Source of the DNA: Posidonia oceanica
Taxonomy: Eukaryota; Streptophyta; Magnoliopsida; Alismatales; Posidoniaceae
NCBI GenBank assembly: GCA_037176725.1
Contig: JAZBRS010000026.1
Location: forward strand, 58,258,501 to 58,322,500
Direction: 5' to 3'
Length of the DNA: 64,000 nucleotides
This document shows positions 1 to 13,530 of this stretch, in pieces. The position numbers were made by a program, and so were the translations under genes. Position 1 is the stretch's first letter, and every line of letters starts with the position of its first letter. Below the pieces are notes generated by a model. It did no database searches. It was not told the origin of the DNA and saw nothing but the letters and a program-made list of their open reading frames with translations.

Positions 1-510
1 CAAACGGCCATGGTTGAATACCAGCTCACCTAAGAAACGGGTAACAAAACCCTGGAGCCACAGTTCATCTCTGAGTGCGGCACGTTTCTTGGCGACCTCA
101 TCAAAGTATTGCAGGCGGATTAGGGGCGCGGCATCAGTGGGGCAGAGTAGCCTACGTTTGCATTCAACAGTGGAGAGTCCAGTTAGCTGGCTTACTGTTG
201 CAAGGTATCCATCTCGCCTCATGAATATGGTAGGTCCCATAAGTTTGGAGAAGCCACAGATTCGGCGTACCTCCTCCAGTGTAGGTGTTAACTCTGTCTT
301 GCCGAAGCGGAAGACATGGTACGCCGGCTTCCAAAACCTTGCAGCAACGTAGAGAAAATGCCGACTAACTTCTACATCAGCAACCTTTAAGAGCCTAGGG
401 GGGATGCCCCACAAGCTTAGCCTCTCACGGTCATTGGCAGTGAGTTGGTCGATCCAGTCTTGGAGAACCTCGGAGCAGCATGGTGGGGTAACTAAGGTAG
501 GGAAGCCCAT
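1..510 (-). CDS. Extra ORF of element D, DUF7745-like plant protein, partial
   Basis: The frame starts at the ATG at 508-510 and stays open for all 170 codons to the window edge; I checked every triplet and found no stop. It is clearly homologous to the 400-codon ORF of element C (40620-41822), starting MGFPTL and keeping the LWGIP, RFWKPAYHVFRFGK and LTPTLEEVRRICGF blocks. That resemblance suggests the plant DUF7745 / mobile-domain-like family, from memory only. It lies on the same strand as gag-pol and downstream of pol. Its function is unknown. The intact frame contrasts with the heavily mutated gag-pol beside it. The C-terminal half is outside the window. Confidence 0.7.
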   Translation of the reverse strand, partial: MGFPTLVTPPCCSEVLQDWIDQLTANDRERLSLWGIPPRLLKVADVEVSRHFLYVAARFWKPAYHVFRFGKTELTPTLEEVRRICGFSKLMGPTIFMRRDGYLATVSQLTGLSTVECKRRLLCPTDAAPLIRLQYFDEVAKKRAALRDELWLQGFVTRFLGELVFNHGRL

Positions 511-1942
511 TCTGCTAGCAAGGAGGGAGGATGCAGGGGTGTTTGTGGGAAGCACGGGACAAAATATCCAAGTACCTAAAATCAAAGTTGTTCATCAATC
601 TAGATCACATACAGGCTTGCAATACTAGCTATCAGAGAAAATAGATGCACATATCGAAGCAGATCAGAGAAACAGATGCACATCTTGAAACAGACAAAGT
701 AGTTCTTTATGTTACAGCTAACAATCAGACCACGGAAATTAAACACATTCAGCTACACAAAAAAAAGGGGGGGCTTCGCCTGCACAGGGCGAAGTCACAA
801 AAGGGGTATGCTTGCCCTCATCCGTACGGAGCAGGGGAGCAAGCAAAATGGGGCTTCGTCCGCCCAGAGCGGTGCTGCATCATGGTCCAAGGCAGTGCCT
901 GACTGCACAGGCCCGACGGCCCATGAGGGACTTTAGGGTGCCAAGGCTATTCTACCGTCTCCGAGGTAGCTGCCTTGTCTCTGGTTGTTGAGATACTCTT
1001 TGAACTATTGCACTGACCACGATAACTGCTCTGAGGCTTGAAGGCGATCAATCTGCCTCGACGAGAGTACTGTCCCAGCGCCGAGCTGAGCTTTGCAGAG
1101 TGGGAGGAAAAGGGGCGAGAGGGGCAAATTGATGACAAATAAATGCGTGCATGATCTATACGAAATTCCTATTGCCCTCAGCATATGGAGTGCTTTAATG
1201 CCTGCTACAAAGGAAAAGGACTGTCTCTGACTCATCAGACTCTACTCGGATTCTTAATTGCTTGTGGCACTCCAGAATGAGTGATGCTTTAAGGTGGTGA
1301 TATAGTGAGGACAGGCTTCATGCCAAACTCTCGAGGATCCACACCTACTCTTCTCATTCTTTCATTTTTCTTTGCTCCCACATAGGCGTACAGGTTTCTC
1401 CTATCCCTAGCTTGGAGGTAATGTGCGCCTGGTTTGAGGCAGGGGAGTTGCTGCTAGACAAGGATGGCTAGGCCTTGTAGGACTTGTAGATTCCCCAGGC
1501 GCGAACCTCGACTCCTCCCCAAGGTGTGGTGGGGACAGGATCACGCTGTTCGCCTCTATCTCTATGGCTGACTTCTATCTTTGCCTTTTATCTACTTTTC
1601 TTTTGTGCCCATGCTTAGATATGTATGTTTTTAGCTCACACTCCCTCACAATCTAGCATTTTATCTCCCTCTAGAGGTGTAAGTCCTAGGGGGTTTGAAC
1701 ACTTCATCTGTCCTCACTGGATGGTGGCTCCCTCACTGGTCAAGACATCTAAGTAGTGTCAAGTGAGGTAGAGTATACTCTTTCCAGAGCAGGCAAGCAT
1801 CTCCGATTTCATCATCGGGCTATGATTATAATGTACATGATGTATTTACATTTCTCTGATAAGTAAACATGACTTAAGATGCATGCGAAAGTAAAATGCA
1901 AGAGAAAGGGGGAAAGGGGACTCTGTAAGGTACAGCGGCTGG
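511..1942 (-). other. Spacer between pol and extra ORF in element D
   Basis: This 1.4 kb separates the end of the integrase frame from the start of the extra ORF. Short patches match the equivalent spacer of element C (41823-43357), for example the stretch around 1720-1800 that matches C near 43050-43140. No credible reading frame or RNA gene is visible. It could hold signals for expressing the downstream ORF, but none is identifiable. Confidence 0.5.
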
Positions 1943-4900
1943 CTACTGGTAGTATTTCTTGAGGTAGTACGTGTTGACCGGTTCTGATTGTTCAACTTGG
2001 TCCATGCTCTCTAAGACTATGGCGCCACCGAAGAAGACCTGCTTGATCAGAAAAGGGCCACGCCAGTTGGGTCGGAATTTGCCTCGACCGTCTGGTAGGT
2101 GGATGGCTCGAAGGACCATATCCCCTGGATGGAAGCTTCGGGGCCTAACCTTCTTCTGGTATGCTCTGGCCGATCGCTTCTGGTAACATTGAGCATGATG
2201 CATGGTTTGCAGCCTATGCTCGTCAATCAGATTCAGTTGGATGCAGCGGTCTTCGACCCATTCTGCCTCCTCTAGCTCAGCTTCTCGTAGGATCCACAGG
2301 GAGGGGATCTCTACTTCAATAGGCAGTACCGCCTCCATGCCGTACACCAACGAATACGGGGTTGCTCCTGTCAAGGTCCGAACTGATGTCCTGTACACCC
2401 AGAGTGCGTACGGAAGCTTGTCATGCCAATCCTTGTGAGTCACTGCCATCTTTTTCAAGATCTTGATAAGGTTCTTATTGGCAGACTCTACCGCGCCGCT
2501 CATCTGTGGCCGATAAGGTGAGGACCTGTGATGCTTGATATTGAAACTCTGTAGATAGTCTTCAATCCTCTTGGCAATGAAGTTCGTGCCGTTATCAGAG
2601 ATGAGAGCGTTCGGAACCCCATACCGGGTTATAATGTTGTTTCTGATGAACTTTTCAGTAACCGCGGCAGTAACGATTTTGTAGGAGGCTGCTTCCACCC
2701 ACTTAGTAAAATAGTCAATCGCTACCAGAATGTAGCGGTGACCGTTGGAAGCTGGTGGGTGTATGGCGCCGACAACATCGATCCCCCAGGTGGAGAAAGG
2801 CCACGGTGAAGACATGCTATGTAGTTGTTGTGGGGGAGCATGTATGAAATTCCCATGGATCTGACAGTTATGACATCTGCACACGAAGTGACAGCAGTCT
2901 GCCTCCATGGTTGACCAAAAGTAGCCTTGGAGCATAATCTTCTTGGTCAGCAGCACACCATTCATGTGAGGGCCACAGGTCCCTGCATGGACTTGAAGCA
3001 TGAGTGTGTCGGCCTCCTTCTTGTCTACGCAGCGTAGGAGCATCTGGTTGTAAGATCTTCTGTACAGATGTCCTGCCCCCAGCACATACTTTGACACCAG
3101 ACGCGCCAAAGTCCTCCTATCCGCTGCTGAGGGGTGAGGTGGGAGGCTGCCAGATTCTAAGAAGGCTTTAATGTCATAGTACCACGGTAGGTCCTCTACT
3201 GGATCCGCTTCCTCGATGCTCATGCAGTGTGTGGGCTGTTCCACACAAGTGACTGATACGTCCACTGCACGATACTCGGGTATAGAGAGCCAAGATGCTA
3301 GGGTAGCTAGAGCATCTGCATAAGCGTTCCTGGCTCTATTCATGTAAGTGAAGCGGATTTCTTCAAAGTGTTCAATGAGCTTCAGCAGGCATTTGTGGTA
3401 TGGTACCAGCTTGGGGTCTTTGGTCTTCCAGTCGCCGTTGACCTGGGAGATGACCAGCATCGCATCTCCGTGTACATGCAGTTTGCGCACGTCATGCTCG
3501 AGTGCAACTTGCAGTCCCAGAAGGCAAGCCTCATACTCTGCCTCATTGTTGGTGCAAGGGAATGTCATCTTCCTCGCAAATGGGATCAGCTCTCTCTACG
3601 GTGTTGCTAGAACAGCACCGATGCCCCTGCCCCTTCTATTGACTGCGCCATCAAAGTACGGATGCCACTGTGGTTCGTCTTCAGGATCCTTCTACTCTGA
3701 ATCCTCCATGGTGAATAGAATGTCCTCATCAGGGAACTGTGTCTGCAGCGGTTGATACTCAGAGAGTGGAAAGTCGGCCAGATGATCTACCATGGCCTGC
3801 CCTTTCATTGATTTCTGTGTGACGAAGGTGATGTCATATTGAAACAATAGCACCTGCCACTTAACACATCTGCCTACCATAGCCGGCTTCTGAAAAAGGA
3901 ACTTGATGGGATCATGCCGGCATAGGAGCTGTACTGGGTGTGCCATCATATAGTGCCTCAGCTTCTGCACGGCCCAGATAAGAGACAAGCAAGTTTTCTC
4001 TTTGGTGCTGTACCTGGCTTCGCAGCAGTGAACTTCTTGCTCAGGTAATAGATAGCACGCTCTTTTCTACCCGATTCATCATACTGGCCCAAGACGGCGC
4101 CCATGGAATGCTGCGTGGTAGATAGGTAGAGAATCAGAGGTCTCCCTGGCGTGGGAGGAACCAGGACAAGAGGCTTGATCAGGAGCTACTTGATTTTATC
4201 AAATGCAGCTTGGCAATCCTCGCTCCAATGGATCCGTGCATTCTTCCTCAGGAGTTTGAAAATCGGTTCGCAGATAGGTGTAAGCTGTGCAATGAACCGA
4301 CTGATGTATTGCAGACGCCCCAGCAGGCCTCTGACTCCTTTTTCAGTCTTAGGGAGTGGCATGTCCACGATGGCTTTGGCTTTGGCCGGGTCCACTTCAA
4401 TTCCCCTCTGACTGACGATGTGGCCTAGCAGTTTGCCAGATGACACCCTGAATACACATTTGCTGGGGTTGGGGCAAAGCTTGTACTTCCTCAGGCGATC
4501 AAAGAGCTTCTTCAGGCAGGCGAGGTGATCCTCGGGCTCCTTGGACTTGGCAATTATGTCATCCATGTATACCTCGACTTCTCGATGCATGAGGTCATGG
4601 AACAGCGCTGTCATTGCCCTCTGATATGTTGCCCCGACGTTCTTAAGCCCAAATGGCATAACTTGGTAGCAGAAGACTCCCTAGGGGGTGATAAACAAGG
4701 TTTTTTCCATGTCTTCTTCTGCCAATCTGATCTGGTTATAGCCTGAGAAGCCGTCCATGAACGAAAGCATCTTGTGTCCCGCCGTATTGTCAACTAGGAT
4801 GTCGATGTGTGGCAACATGAAGTCGTCCTTGGGGCTCGCCTTGTTCAGGTCCCTATAATCAATGCACATGCGGACCTTGCCGTCCTTCTTGGGCACTGGC

Positions 4901-7900
4901 ACAACATTTGCGAGCCATTCTGAATAGAGGACGACCTTGAGGAAGCCAACGCTGTGCTGCTTCATGATTTCCTCCTTGATCTTAAGTAGCCACTGTGGTC
5001 ACCACTTCTGGAGCTTCTGCTTCACTAGTTTCGCCTGTAGGTCCAGCGGTAGATTATGCACTACAATCTCGACGTCGAGGCCAACCATGTCTTCATAACT
5101 CTAGGCAAAGACGTCTGCATATTCCATGAGGAATGCAATGAACTCTAGTCTAGCCTGGGGTGTCAGTTTGGCACTGATGCAGACTTCTTTAACGTCTGTA
5201 GCTGTGCCGATGTTGATCGCCTTTGTCTCCTCCTCAACATGGAGGTTAGGCCCCTCTAGGTAATCATCAAAGGGCTGAAACTCAGGCAGTGGTTCATCAT
5301 TCTCACCTGCGCCTGTATCATCCTCCTCCTCATATGTAATAAGTTCCGAAAGGATCTCCTTCTCGAATATGGGATCTGTGATGTCGAAGGAGTGAATAGG
5401 TTCTGCCTCTCGGTCCGGATGACGCCTCAGGACGATCACGCTCACCTGGGTATTCTTGTAGGCTCGATGGGTGGCGTCTGCTTGAGTGGCCCTTGGTCCT
5501 GCTGACTACTTTGGCATTTCTGTTTACTCTGGCATTGCTGTCTGCTCTGGCATTACTGTCTGCTCTAGCATTATTGTCTCTGCTAGGGCTGCTTGGACTG
5601 TTGGAACTACTGTTTCTGCCACTGTCTGTGCTGGGGTCGCTGCTACCCCCTCCTCCGCATTCTCAAATGTACTCGCGGGGGGGTGTCAGGGATGGACAAC
5701 TGTCCTCTGCATGGTTAATCTGTGTACTGCCGCTGTATGCACTGCCTGTGCGGGACATGCGCTGAATATACCATCTAGACCCGCCTCCAGGCTGGAGAGT
5801 GATCAACTTGTCCGGTCTAGTGGGTGCTGCCTCTGTCTCTTCTCTCAAGACCATGATTGAGGGATGGTCTTGCGGCGGGGAGGGACCCGTGACCACGGCT
5901 TTCCCTTTCCTCCATGCCTCCTGTTCGGCAGCATCCTTAGCCAATGCCGTTAGTTGTTCTCCAAGTCTCCAAGCCTGTCAGCCACCTGGGCTTCTGCAGT
6001 CGCACCCTCTTCGTCCTCTAAGGGTGTGTCGACGTAGTAGGCACAGACGGCCTCCTCAGAGTCCTGCCCGACGATTCCTTCGTCTACGGGGTCTGCTCTA
6101 GCTGCCAGACATACCACTGGTTGGGGTATCTGCTCTGTTGCAGGCTAACTGGCTGGCAGACCTCCTGGCGCGACTGACTACGGTACTGTGGCAATCAGGG
6201 ATGCGAACAGACCAGCCAGGGATGCAACCGGTTGGTGTGTTGACGGGGTCGTCGCTGCGGCTGGATGGCAAATAGAGGCGCTCTCTTGGAGGGGCGGCGA
6301 TTGAATGGTTGTGCTGGGGAATAAAACACCAGCGCCCACGAGTGATAGTGATTATTTCATTGGCGACGTTATGGGGGCCCACCACGAGGCTTGAGCTGCT
6401 GAAGCTGACAGCTTGGTGGCTAAGGGTGCCACCTTCTTTGCTGGTGGTGTTGTTGATAAGGCGGGCTGAGTTACGGTGTCGCCTGACTCGACTGACCGTG
6501 CCGCCAGAGAGGGTGACTTCTATGCAGGTGCGGCTGCGGCTGCAAATGGACTAATGGAGGGTCCCTGCAGATGTGCTTCTGACCCTATTGCTGTTGGTGC
6601 GACCGTCAGTGGCATATATGAAGCTGCAGGAGGGAAGGGAGATGTCATCTCTGTCACAGAGCCTGCGGAGTTTGCAACTGTATCAACAGAAGGGAGGGCC
6701 AGACATACTGACCGAGAATTGGTTGGACTGATCTGGATCTGCTCTTTGGTCTGACCAGGTATGACTGTGCTGGGCTGCTCCTCGTCTGAGTAATAGTCCT
6801 CGACACAAACCCATTCCTCTGTCGGCAGTGGGGGGATCTGGCACTGTGTCTGCTAAGCTAAGGCTTGGCTGGTGTTTGGATCTAGGATACCTGCACTGAC
6901 GAAGTTAGTGAGGTCCCAAGGGATCACGAGCTTCCATCTCCTCAAGTGTAGGCGCTCACCGTTGCGGGGTTGCAAGTCGTATCCTAGGCCTTCAAAGTCT
7001 TTACGCTCCTTAGCCTTGATTGGTTCGGCGATCCCTTGGCCGTGATGCCCGAGTGGCGTTCCCTTCGCGTAGCCCCATCTGTGGCAAATGTTCTCAACCA
7101 TCCGGGAAGGGCTGTTATGAACGGCCAGAAAGCCGACACATTCAAGAGTAGGAATATAGTTAACCAGCTCAAACCGGTTAACCCGATACATAACATCTGA
7201 CGACTTGGGATCAAACCGTGGAGTCTGTCGGGAGACCGAAGAGATCACATCGACCGGTTCCTTATCAAAATTTTCTGCCATGACAACGATAATCTCGTCG
7301 CCCGAGCGGAACTTGATCATACGGTGGAGGGTCGAAGGGATCACTTGATGCTTGTGAAGCCAAGGGCGCCCAAGCAGAAGATTAAAAGAGGGTTCCAAGT
7401 CAACGATATAGAATTCCACATCGAAGACGATTGAGCCGATGGAGAGGGGAATAACTAGGATCCCCAAAGAGTCATGGTGCGTGTTATCAAAAGATGTCAT
7501 TCCTTTCACAGCTGGTATGATATCCTCAATTTTGAATCCGAGCTTCAATGCTGTACGCAAGGGATAGACGTTAAGGCCTGACCCATTGTCAACCAGCAAG
7601 TGGGGAATGTGGAATGTTTTGAATTGCACCGTGACGAACAGGGGCTGGTTATGGTTAGTCCCCACGGAAGGTAGCTCATCACTCAAGAAGGAGATGACCT
7701 ACGGCTCCGCAATCATCTCAACCATGTTCTCCAGGGTAGAGGGCTCAATGGCTTGGGATACATGGGCGGCTTGGAACACGCGGAGAAAAGCCTTGCAGTG
7801 TTCAGTGGAAGAATGAATAACGTCCCAAATGGAAATGTTAGCCTTAACTTTTCTTAGCTGGGCCGTAACGTCAGCTGAAGGCTGGTCTTTTTTAGAAGTA

Positions 7901-10706
7901 GATGGGGTAGCCTTGGTATGGGTTTCTGTGGTGGTGGGCTCAGAGGGCTAGCCTACGGTTGGGGGTTGATTTGCTGGTGGAAGCTGGCCTGTTAGTGGAG
8001 TGGGTTCTGGGTGGTTGGGCCTGGCTACTGTAGCCACAGGTCTGTATACCCTCCCCGACCGCGTGACCTCCATGCAAGTTTCTGCGGGGTAGTCATAAGG
8101 GACGCGGTGGGTATCCCTGGTCAGGTTAACTACCAGGGGAACATGAGCTGCGAGCTCGAGAGGGGCTACCGGGGTGTATGCTGGGGAGTGGAGGATTAAG
8201 GGGTGCTGCTGGGATAGCTATGATGGTTCTGGTTGGGGCCTAGCTTGTAGGCGAATGGGGGATTGAGACTCAGATTGCATGGTAGGCCTTGCGGTAGCGC
8301 GCTCCGGCTCGGCATTCAGTCGGATCATATGTATTCCTGACTCGGAACCGGCAAGTGCCGCGTGATGAAGAGAAGAAGGGAATGGTTCAGAAACAAGGTG
8401 GATGAGATCAAGGGGGTCCATTATGGACGTAGCGGACCTGGAGGGGAAGATAGAGTGTACACCTAAGGTCCCCATGCCTCCCGAGCCAGAATGCTCCAGC
8501 AAAGGCTGGTGGACGATGTTGGAATGGGAGGATGCTACTCCTAATGCATGTGTGGATGCTGGTGGACCTGTGGATGAAGATGCCGCCTTCTGTGTATTGA
8601 TCACAATGACCTTTCGGTCGATCAAATCCTGCACCGCGCCCCACAGAGTGAGGCAACTATTTGTCGAGTGCGCGACAGCTCGATGAAAGTCGCAAAATTG
8701 GTCCGTCCTGTACCACCTCGGAAGAGGGTTCGGTGGTGGACGGATCTCGGGGGCGTGAGGAGCGACGCTACCTTAGGGAGGATAGCGCTCAGCGGCTCTA
8801 CTAGCTGAGTGTAGCGACACGGAGGCCGTCTCGCTCCTTGGTATTGTCCTTGCCGGACCGGTGTGGCTGGATATACCAGTCGGGCGGTGGTGGTGATTTG
8901 TGGAGTGTGTGGTGCATTAGGTGCGGGTGTATAGACTACCTGATTCGGGCTAGGCTAAGCCACCATGTGAACGAGAGCGGCAGGATCGTTGAGGTATGCG
9001 ATGGCAGTCCTCGGGGGATCCCTTCTCCTGGGGTTGTTGTTGTTGTTGCCGCCATGGTTGTTGTTGTTGCTGCCATTGCCACCGTGGCTGCTGCTGGGAT
9101 AGGTGGCCTGCTTGGCAAAGGCGGTGAGTGCTGGGAAGTTGCCGCTCCACAGGGAGCTCTCCACACATGTGCCAGCCTGAATCAAAGATGCAAAGTTAGT
9201 GACTGGTTGAATGGCAAGCAAAGCCCGAGTGGATGGCTGCGCGCCTCGAATTACGATCTCGATAGACTCCTCGTCAGAGGGTTTATCGCGGACCTACGAG
9301 GCAAGAGCGCGCCAACGACCGACATACTCCCCGAACGGCTCATTGGGTCTCTGCTTGATGGCGACAAGGTCCTCGCGCTTAGGGACCAGGTCGAGATTGA
9401 AAGAGTATTGTTCTAGGAACGCCCTACTAAGGTTGTTCCAAGTCTTAATGGTGGCCATATCAAGTGATGTAAACCACTTGAGGGCTGGGCCAGTGAGACT
9501 CTTTTGGAACAGGCAGATCAACAACCTGTCATCAGCCTGAAGCTGAGCGAGGTCTCCGCAATACGCTTTCATGTGGGCGATGGGGCAGCCCCTACCGTTG
9601 TATTTTTCAAAGTCTGGGATGCGGAATTTCGGTGGGAGCACTGCCTCTGGGAAATAGTAGAGGTCCCGAAACTGGTAGGAGTGGAAGTCTGTGCCCTACA
9701 CTTGACGAAGTGCTTTTTCCAGTACGGCGAAGCTGTCGTCGTAGGGATCTAGATTTGCTGCCGAAGGAGATGAGGCAGCGGGGGCAGGGACCACATACGC
9801 CGATTGGGTTGCATCAGGGTGCTCCTCCAGGTCCACCATCGCATCACCTGGTGGCGCGATGTAATGGGCGGCGTATCCTACATGGGTGCAGTGTATGCAG
9901 GAATGTATGCAGGGGTAGGAACTTGCTGATGCAGGGGGTGGGGTAGGTGAGATGCTGTGCGGTGGGTGGTGCTGAGTGCTAGAGCAATAGCTGCTGCACT
10001 AGCACGGTGCCAAGCGGCAGGCCTGTGGGGTGTTGTGCTCCAACCAGCCCGAGGGGCTGGCCACCAGGTGACGAAGAGACATGCTGTGCAGTGATGAAGT
10101 GAATGCAGAGGGCGGAGGTTGCGCCCTTATCACCGGAACAGGAAGCAGCTGAGGCGATGGCCGAGGCGGCGGTGCAGCAGGGAAAGCCTGGGTTGCAAGG
10201 GCAGGATGCAGGGGGACCTCATGAACAGAATGAATCAAGGAGGGGCAGACTGATTGAGCCATGCCCTGGAAGGCTTGGGCAATCTCCATCAGATACCGAT
10301 ACCGCACTTCAGGAGGCTCGTCAGCGGGGATATGGATGTTTAGTGACGACGGGAGATTAGATCCAAGAGGTGGGGACACAGACTGTCCAAGGGGCAGGGA
10401 TCCTACAGAAGTGGTCACCACAGTAGGGCCAGTGCCATAGATAATATGGCCCTGGGGATCAGAAGGAGTCAGGACAGTCTCCAGGATGCGAGTGGTAGTC
10501 ACCAAGGTAGCCTCAGTGACAGGATCCGGAGGGGCATAGACTTGCCCAGACCCTATGGTACACAGGGGTCCCCTAGACGTAAAGGGGGGAAACCCTGGCG
10601 TCGTAAGGGGCACAGAAGGGGTTAAGACAGGAGTCGAAGGGACCGAAGTGGAAACCCCCTACGGAACAACAAGAGTAAGCAGGGGCTCAAGGGTGCGCTG
10701 GGCCAT
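1943..10706 (-). pseudogene. Element D gag-pol pseudogene
   Basis: Compared with the open polyprotein of element C, all domains are present in order. The Gag start MAQR is at 10706, the Gag domain near 9641-9294, protease with VDNGSG near 7590, RT near 4965-4190, the first RNase H near 3990-3690, and the second RNase H plus integrase in one open stretch (3568-1943). In-frame stops are visible at 7699-7701, 5101-5103, 4999-5001, 4681-4683, 4186-4188 and 3596-3598. A one-base deletion lies between about 4020 and 4035. The integrase part keeps the zinc-binding region and the DDE residues and ends in YYQ. The reading frame cannot give a full product. Confidence 0.88.
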
Positions 10707-11870
10707 GGCTGACCAAGAGCGGGTAAGAATAGGGCTGCAACGGAAAGGTGAAGGATGACGCCTAGGAGGAGCTATAATCGCAAAGGCGAATAGCTCAGAA
10801 GAGGAGGGTCGAGAACAAGTGTCACAATAGGAGCGTTGGTGAAGAAAAGCACTCAAGCTCCGACTAGGGAACTCGCTCACTGATCTCTGCGACAGACAAA
10901 GCAAACATGCATTAGAACCCGAAAGAAAAACAATGCAAATGTTTAAATGATGGTATGGATGCATTCATGCAAATGGTATGCTTTCTAACATGCTCTCTCT
11001 CACCAATCTAGTGTGTCCTAGTAGGTAGTCTACTTCAGACTCACAAGGGTACGGGTCACCGACTCGGATAGAAAGTAAAGGCTCCCGTCTAAACTGGCCA
11101 AAGCTCAGGTAAACAACGGGTGGTGCGTTAAGAGTCTCGGCCCTTGCCAAAGCAAAGGCTGTACACTTTACTAACACCGACGCGACCCCAGACAAGGGGA
11201 GACGGACCGACCAATTCACCACACGCCAAAGCGATGAGGGAGAAGACCGGGACCATCCTTCTCAAACTAGTAGGAGGACTCAGGGATGAGGAGATGCATG
11301 CCCTATATGATGCTTCATGCAATATGATTAAAGTCTTTTATCTTGCATGTTTTATTAACTCAAAGGGGATGAATGTGTGTTTGAGTGTCTAGTTGCTCCT
11401 AGATTTGCTTTTTACTTGCCACTTTTAGTTAACCATGGGGAAAAACAAATCAATCTCTAATTGTCCTTAGGCTTAATGTAGAAAGGGGAAGAAAATCATC
11501 GAAACATGGCAAGCAAACAACATTCAATCACTGCAAAAGACATGCTCATGTTATGTGCTGGTGTCGTGGACATGGTAGTGAAAAGAAAACACTAATTATG
11601 TCAAAAAGCAGGTACGTACGGCATGTGCACATGTGGTGGCATAGCAACTGTGTGAAACAAAGCATTCACCACTCAAAAAGCATGTATAATTGCGGCAAAC
11701 AGGTATTTAAACATGAATATTGCGCAAATAAAGCAAGTAAAGGCAATGTAAGTAATAGGGCACATAAACAAGCATAAGGCAAGCAATAAGGCAAGGAAGT
11801 AAGCAATAGGCAAGCAGAATGCAAAATCCAAGCAAACGAGAAAGCCAAAACGAAAGTCGGAGTCTAAATA
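10707..11870 (-). other. 5' leader of element D
   Basis: This is untranslated sequence between PBS and gag. The part around 10990-11300 resembles the leader of element C near 52500-52850; both contain an AGTGTGTCCTAGTA block. The part near the PBS is rich in GCAAG and AAGCAA words. No ORF of note is present. Confidence 0.55.
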
Positions 11871-11888
11871 TCCCCAGCGGAGTCGCCA
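11871..11888 (-). promoter_or_regulatory. Primer-binding site of element D (tRNA-Arg)
   Basis: The minus strand reads TGGCGACTCCGCTGGGGA, complementary to the 3' end (with CCA) of a plant tRNA-Arg whose acceptor strand starts GACTCC. Six bases separate it from the LTR end at 11895. Confidence 0.8.
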
Positions 11889-12779
11889 CTTTCCTGTGAC
11901 CTTTTCCCGGGAGCCCACGGCGGGCCTCGCATGCTGCTATAGCTCGCGATGCGATCGTGCCGTGAGAGGGGGAAGAAGCCGCTGTCGGCAGTGGATCCAG
12001 GGAGAAACTCGACTCGAAAACACCGGAAAAACACGAAGTTAAAAGAGATAAGACAAAAGGGAGTCGCCACCTAGTCTATTCAATCGGGAGACGAGGAAAA
12101 CCAGGGAGAACAGGAAAACTACAAAACGAATGCAAAACTATGCAAAAGGGATGACTCGTGCCAAGGATAGGGGTAAAACGGTCATTACAGGTCCAGAGAA
12201 AGGGTAAGGACTCCTGTTACGCGCAGGGAAGGTGTTAGGCACCCCCGACACACCCAGAATCGATCTTTCTTGGCTTACGCTCGCTCTTGAGGGATAATGC
12301 ATGCTTTGAATGCCTAAGTGCCATGAATGCTTGCTAAATGATGCCTGAATGTTTAAATGCTAGATATGCTGTAATTACATGCTCAAACGTGTGTTCTAAA
12401 TGATGCGGTGCACAAGGAAAGTAAACATGCAACCTATGTGCTCAACAGCACTGTCAGTATTCCGAACCGGGCGAACCCTGATTCGTAAGAACTACTGGCA
12501 GTAAACATCACTGCACTAAAGCAAATGCAGGCGATAAAACAAAACACCGATAAAACCACGCAATGCAAGTGTGCGACATGCAGAGGGGAAACAAAACAGA
12601 AGCGATAAATCATGCAAGGCGAGTGTGAAACAAATCGTCAAGTATAATACCATGCAATGCAAGTGTGAAACAAGCAAAGGGGAAACAAAACAGGGTCGGA
12701 AAACCCTAATCTGTATGCACAAGAAAACAGGCTGTGGAAACGATGTATGCAGTGCAAGTGGTAAGGTCCTAAGTGATAT

Positions 12780-13530
12780 GTAATGATATGCAGATGTAAT
12801 GCATGCAAGAATGCAAAAGGTGGGGACCTAAGTGTGACTGAAGTAAATGCAGGGACCTAAGTGCAAATGGAGTAGATGCAAGGGCTAAATGGTAATTAGA
12901 GTGGATGCAAGGGCCAAAATGCAATTAGAATGAATGTAGGGGCCTAGATGCGAATTAAAATAAATACAGGGGTCTAAGTGCAAATTAAAATAAATGCAGG
13001 GACCTAATATGCAAGTAGAGTGAATGTAGGGGCCTAAATGTAAGTTAAATTAATTGCAGGGGTTAATATGCTATTGGAGTGAATGTAAGGGCTAAAAATG
13101 CAATTAGAATAAATGCAGGGACCCTAATGCAAATCAAAATAAATGTAGGGGCCTAAATGCAAATTAAAATAAATGTAGGGACCTAATATGCAAGTAGAGT
13201 GAATGTAGGGGCCTAAATGCAAGTTAAAATAAATGCAGGGGTTAATATGCTATTGGAGTGAATGTAAGGGCTAAAAATGCAATTAGAATAAATGCAAGGG
13301 CCCTAATGCAAATAAAAATAAATGTAGGGGCCTAAATGCAAATTAAAATAAATGCAGGGACCTAATATGCAAGTAGAGTGAATGTAGGGGCATAAATGCA
13401 AATTAAAATAAATGCAGGGGTTAATATGCAATTGGAGTGAGTGTAAGGGCTAAAATGCAATTAGAATAAATGCAGGGGCCTAAATGCAAATCAAAATAAA
13501 TGTAGGGGCCTAAATGCAAATTAATGCAAC
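12780..13530. repeat. Tandem repeats, ~36-bp subunits in a 179-bp higher-order unit
   Basis: The words AATGTAGGGGCCTAAATGC and AATGCAAATTAAAATAAATG recur throughout. The landmark GACCTAATATGCAAGTAGAG starts at 13001, 13180 and 13359, a spacing of exactly 179 bp, which is about five subunits of 36 bp. The array lies inside the D LTR and is non-coding. Confidence 0.8.
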
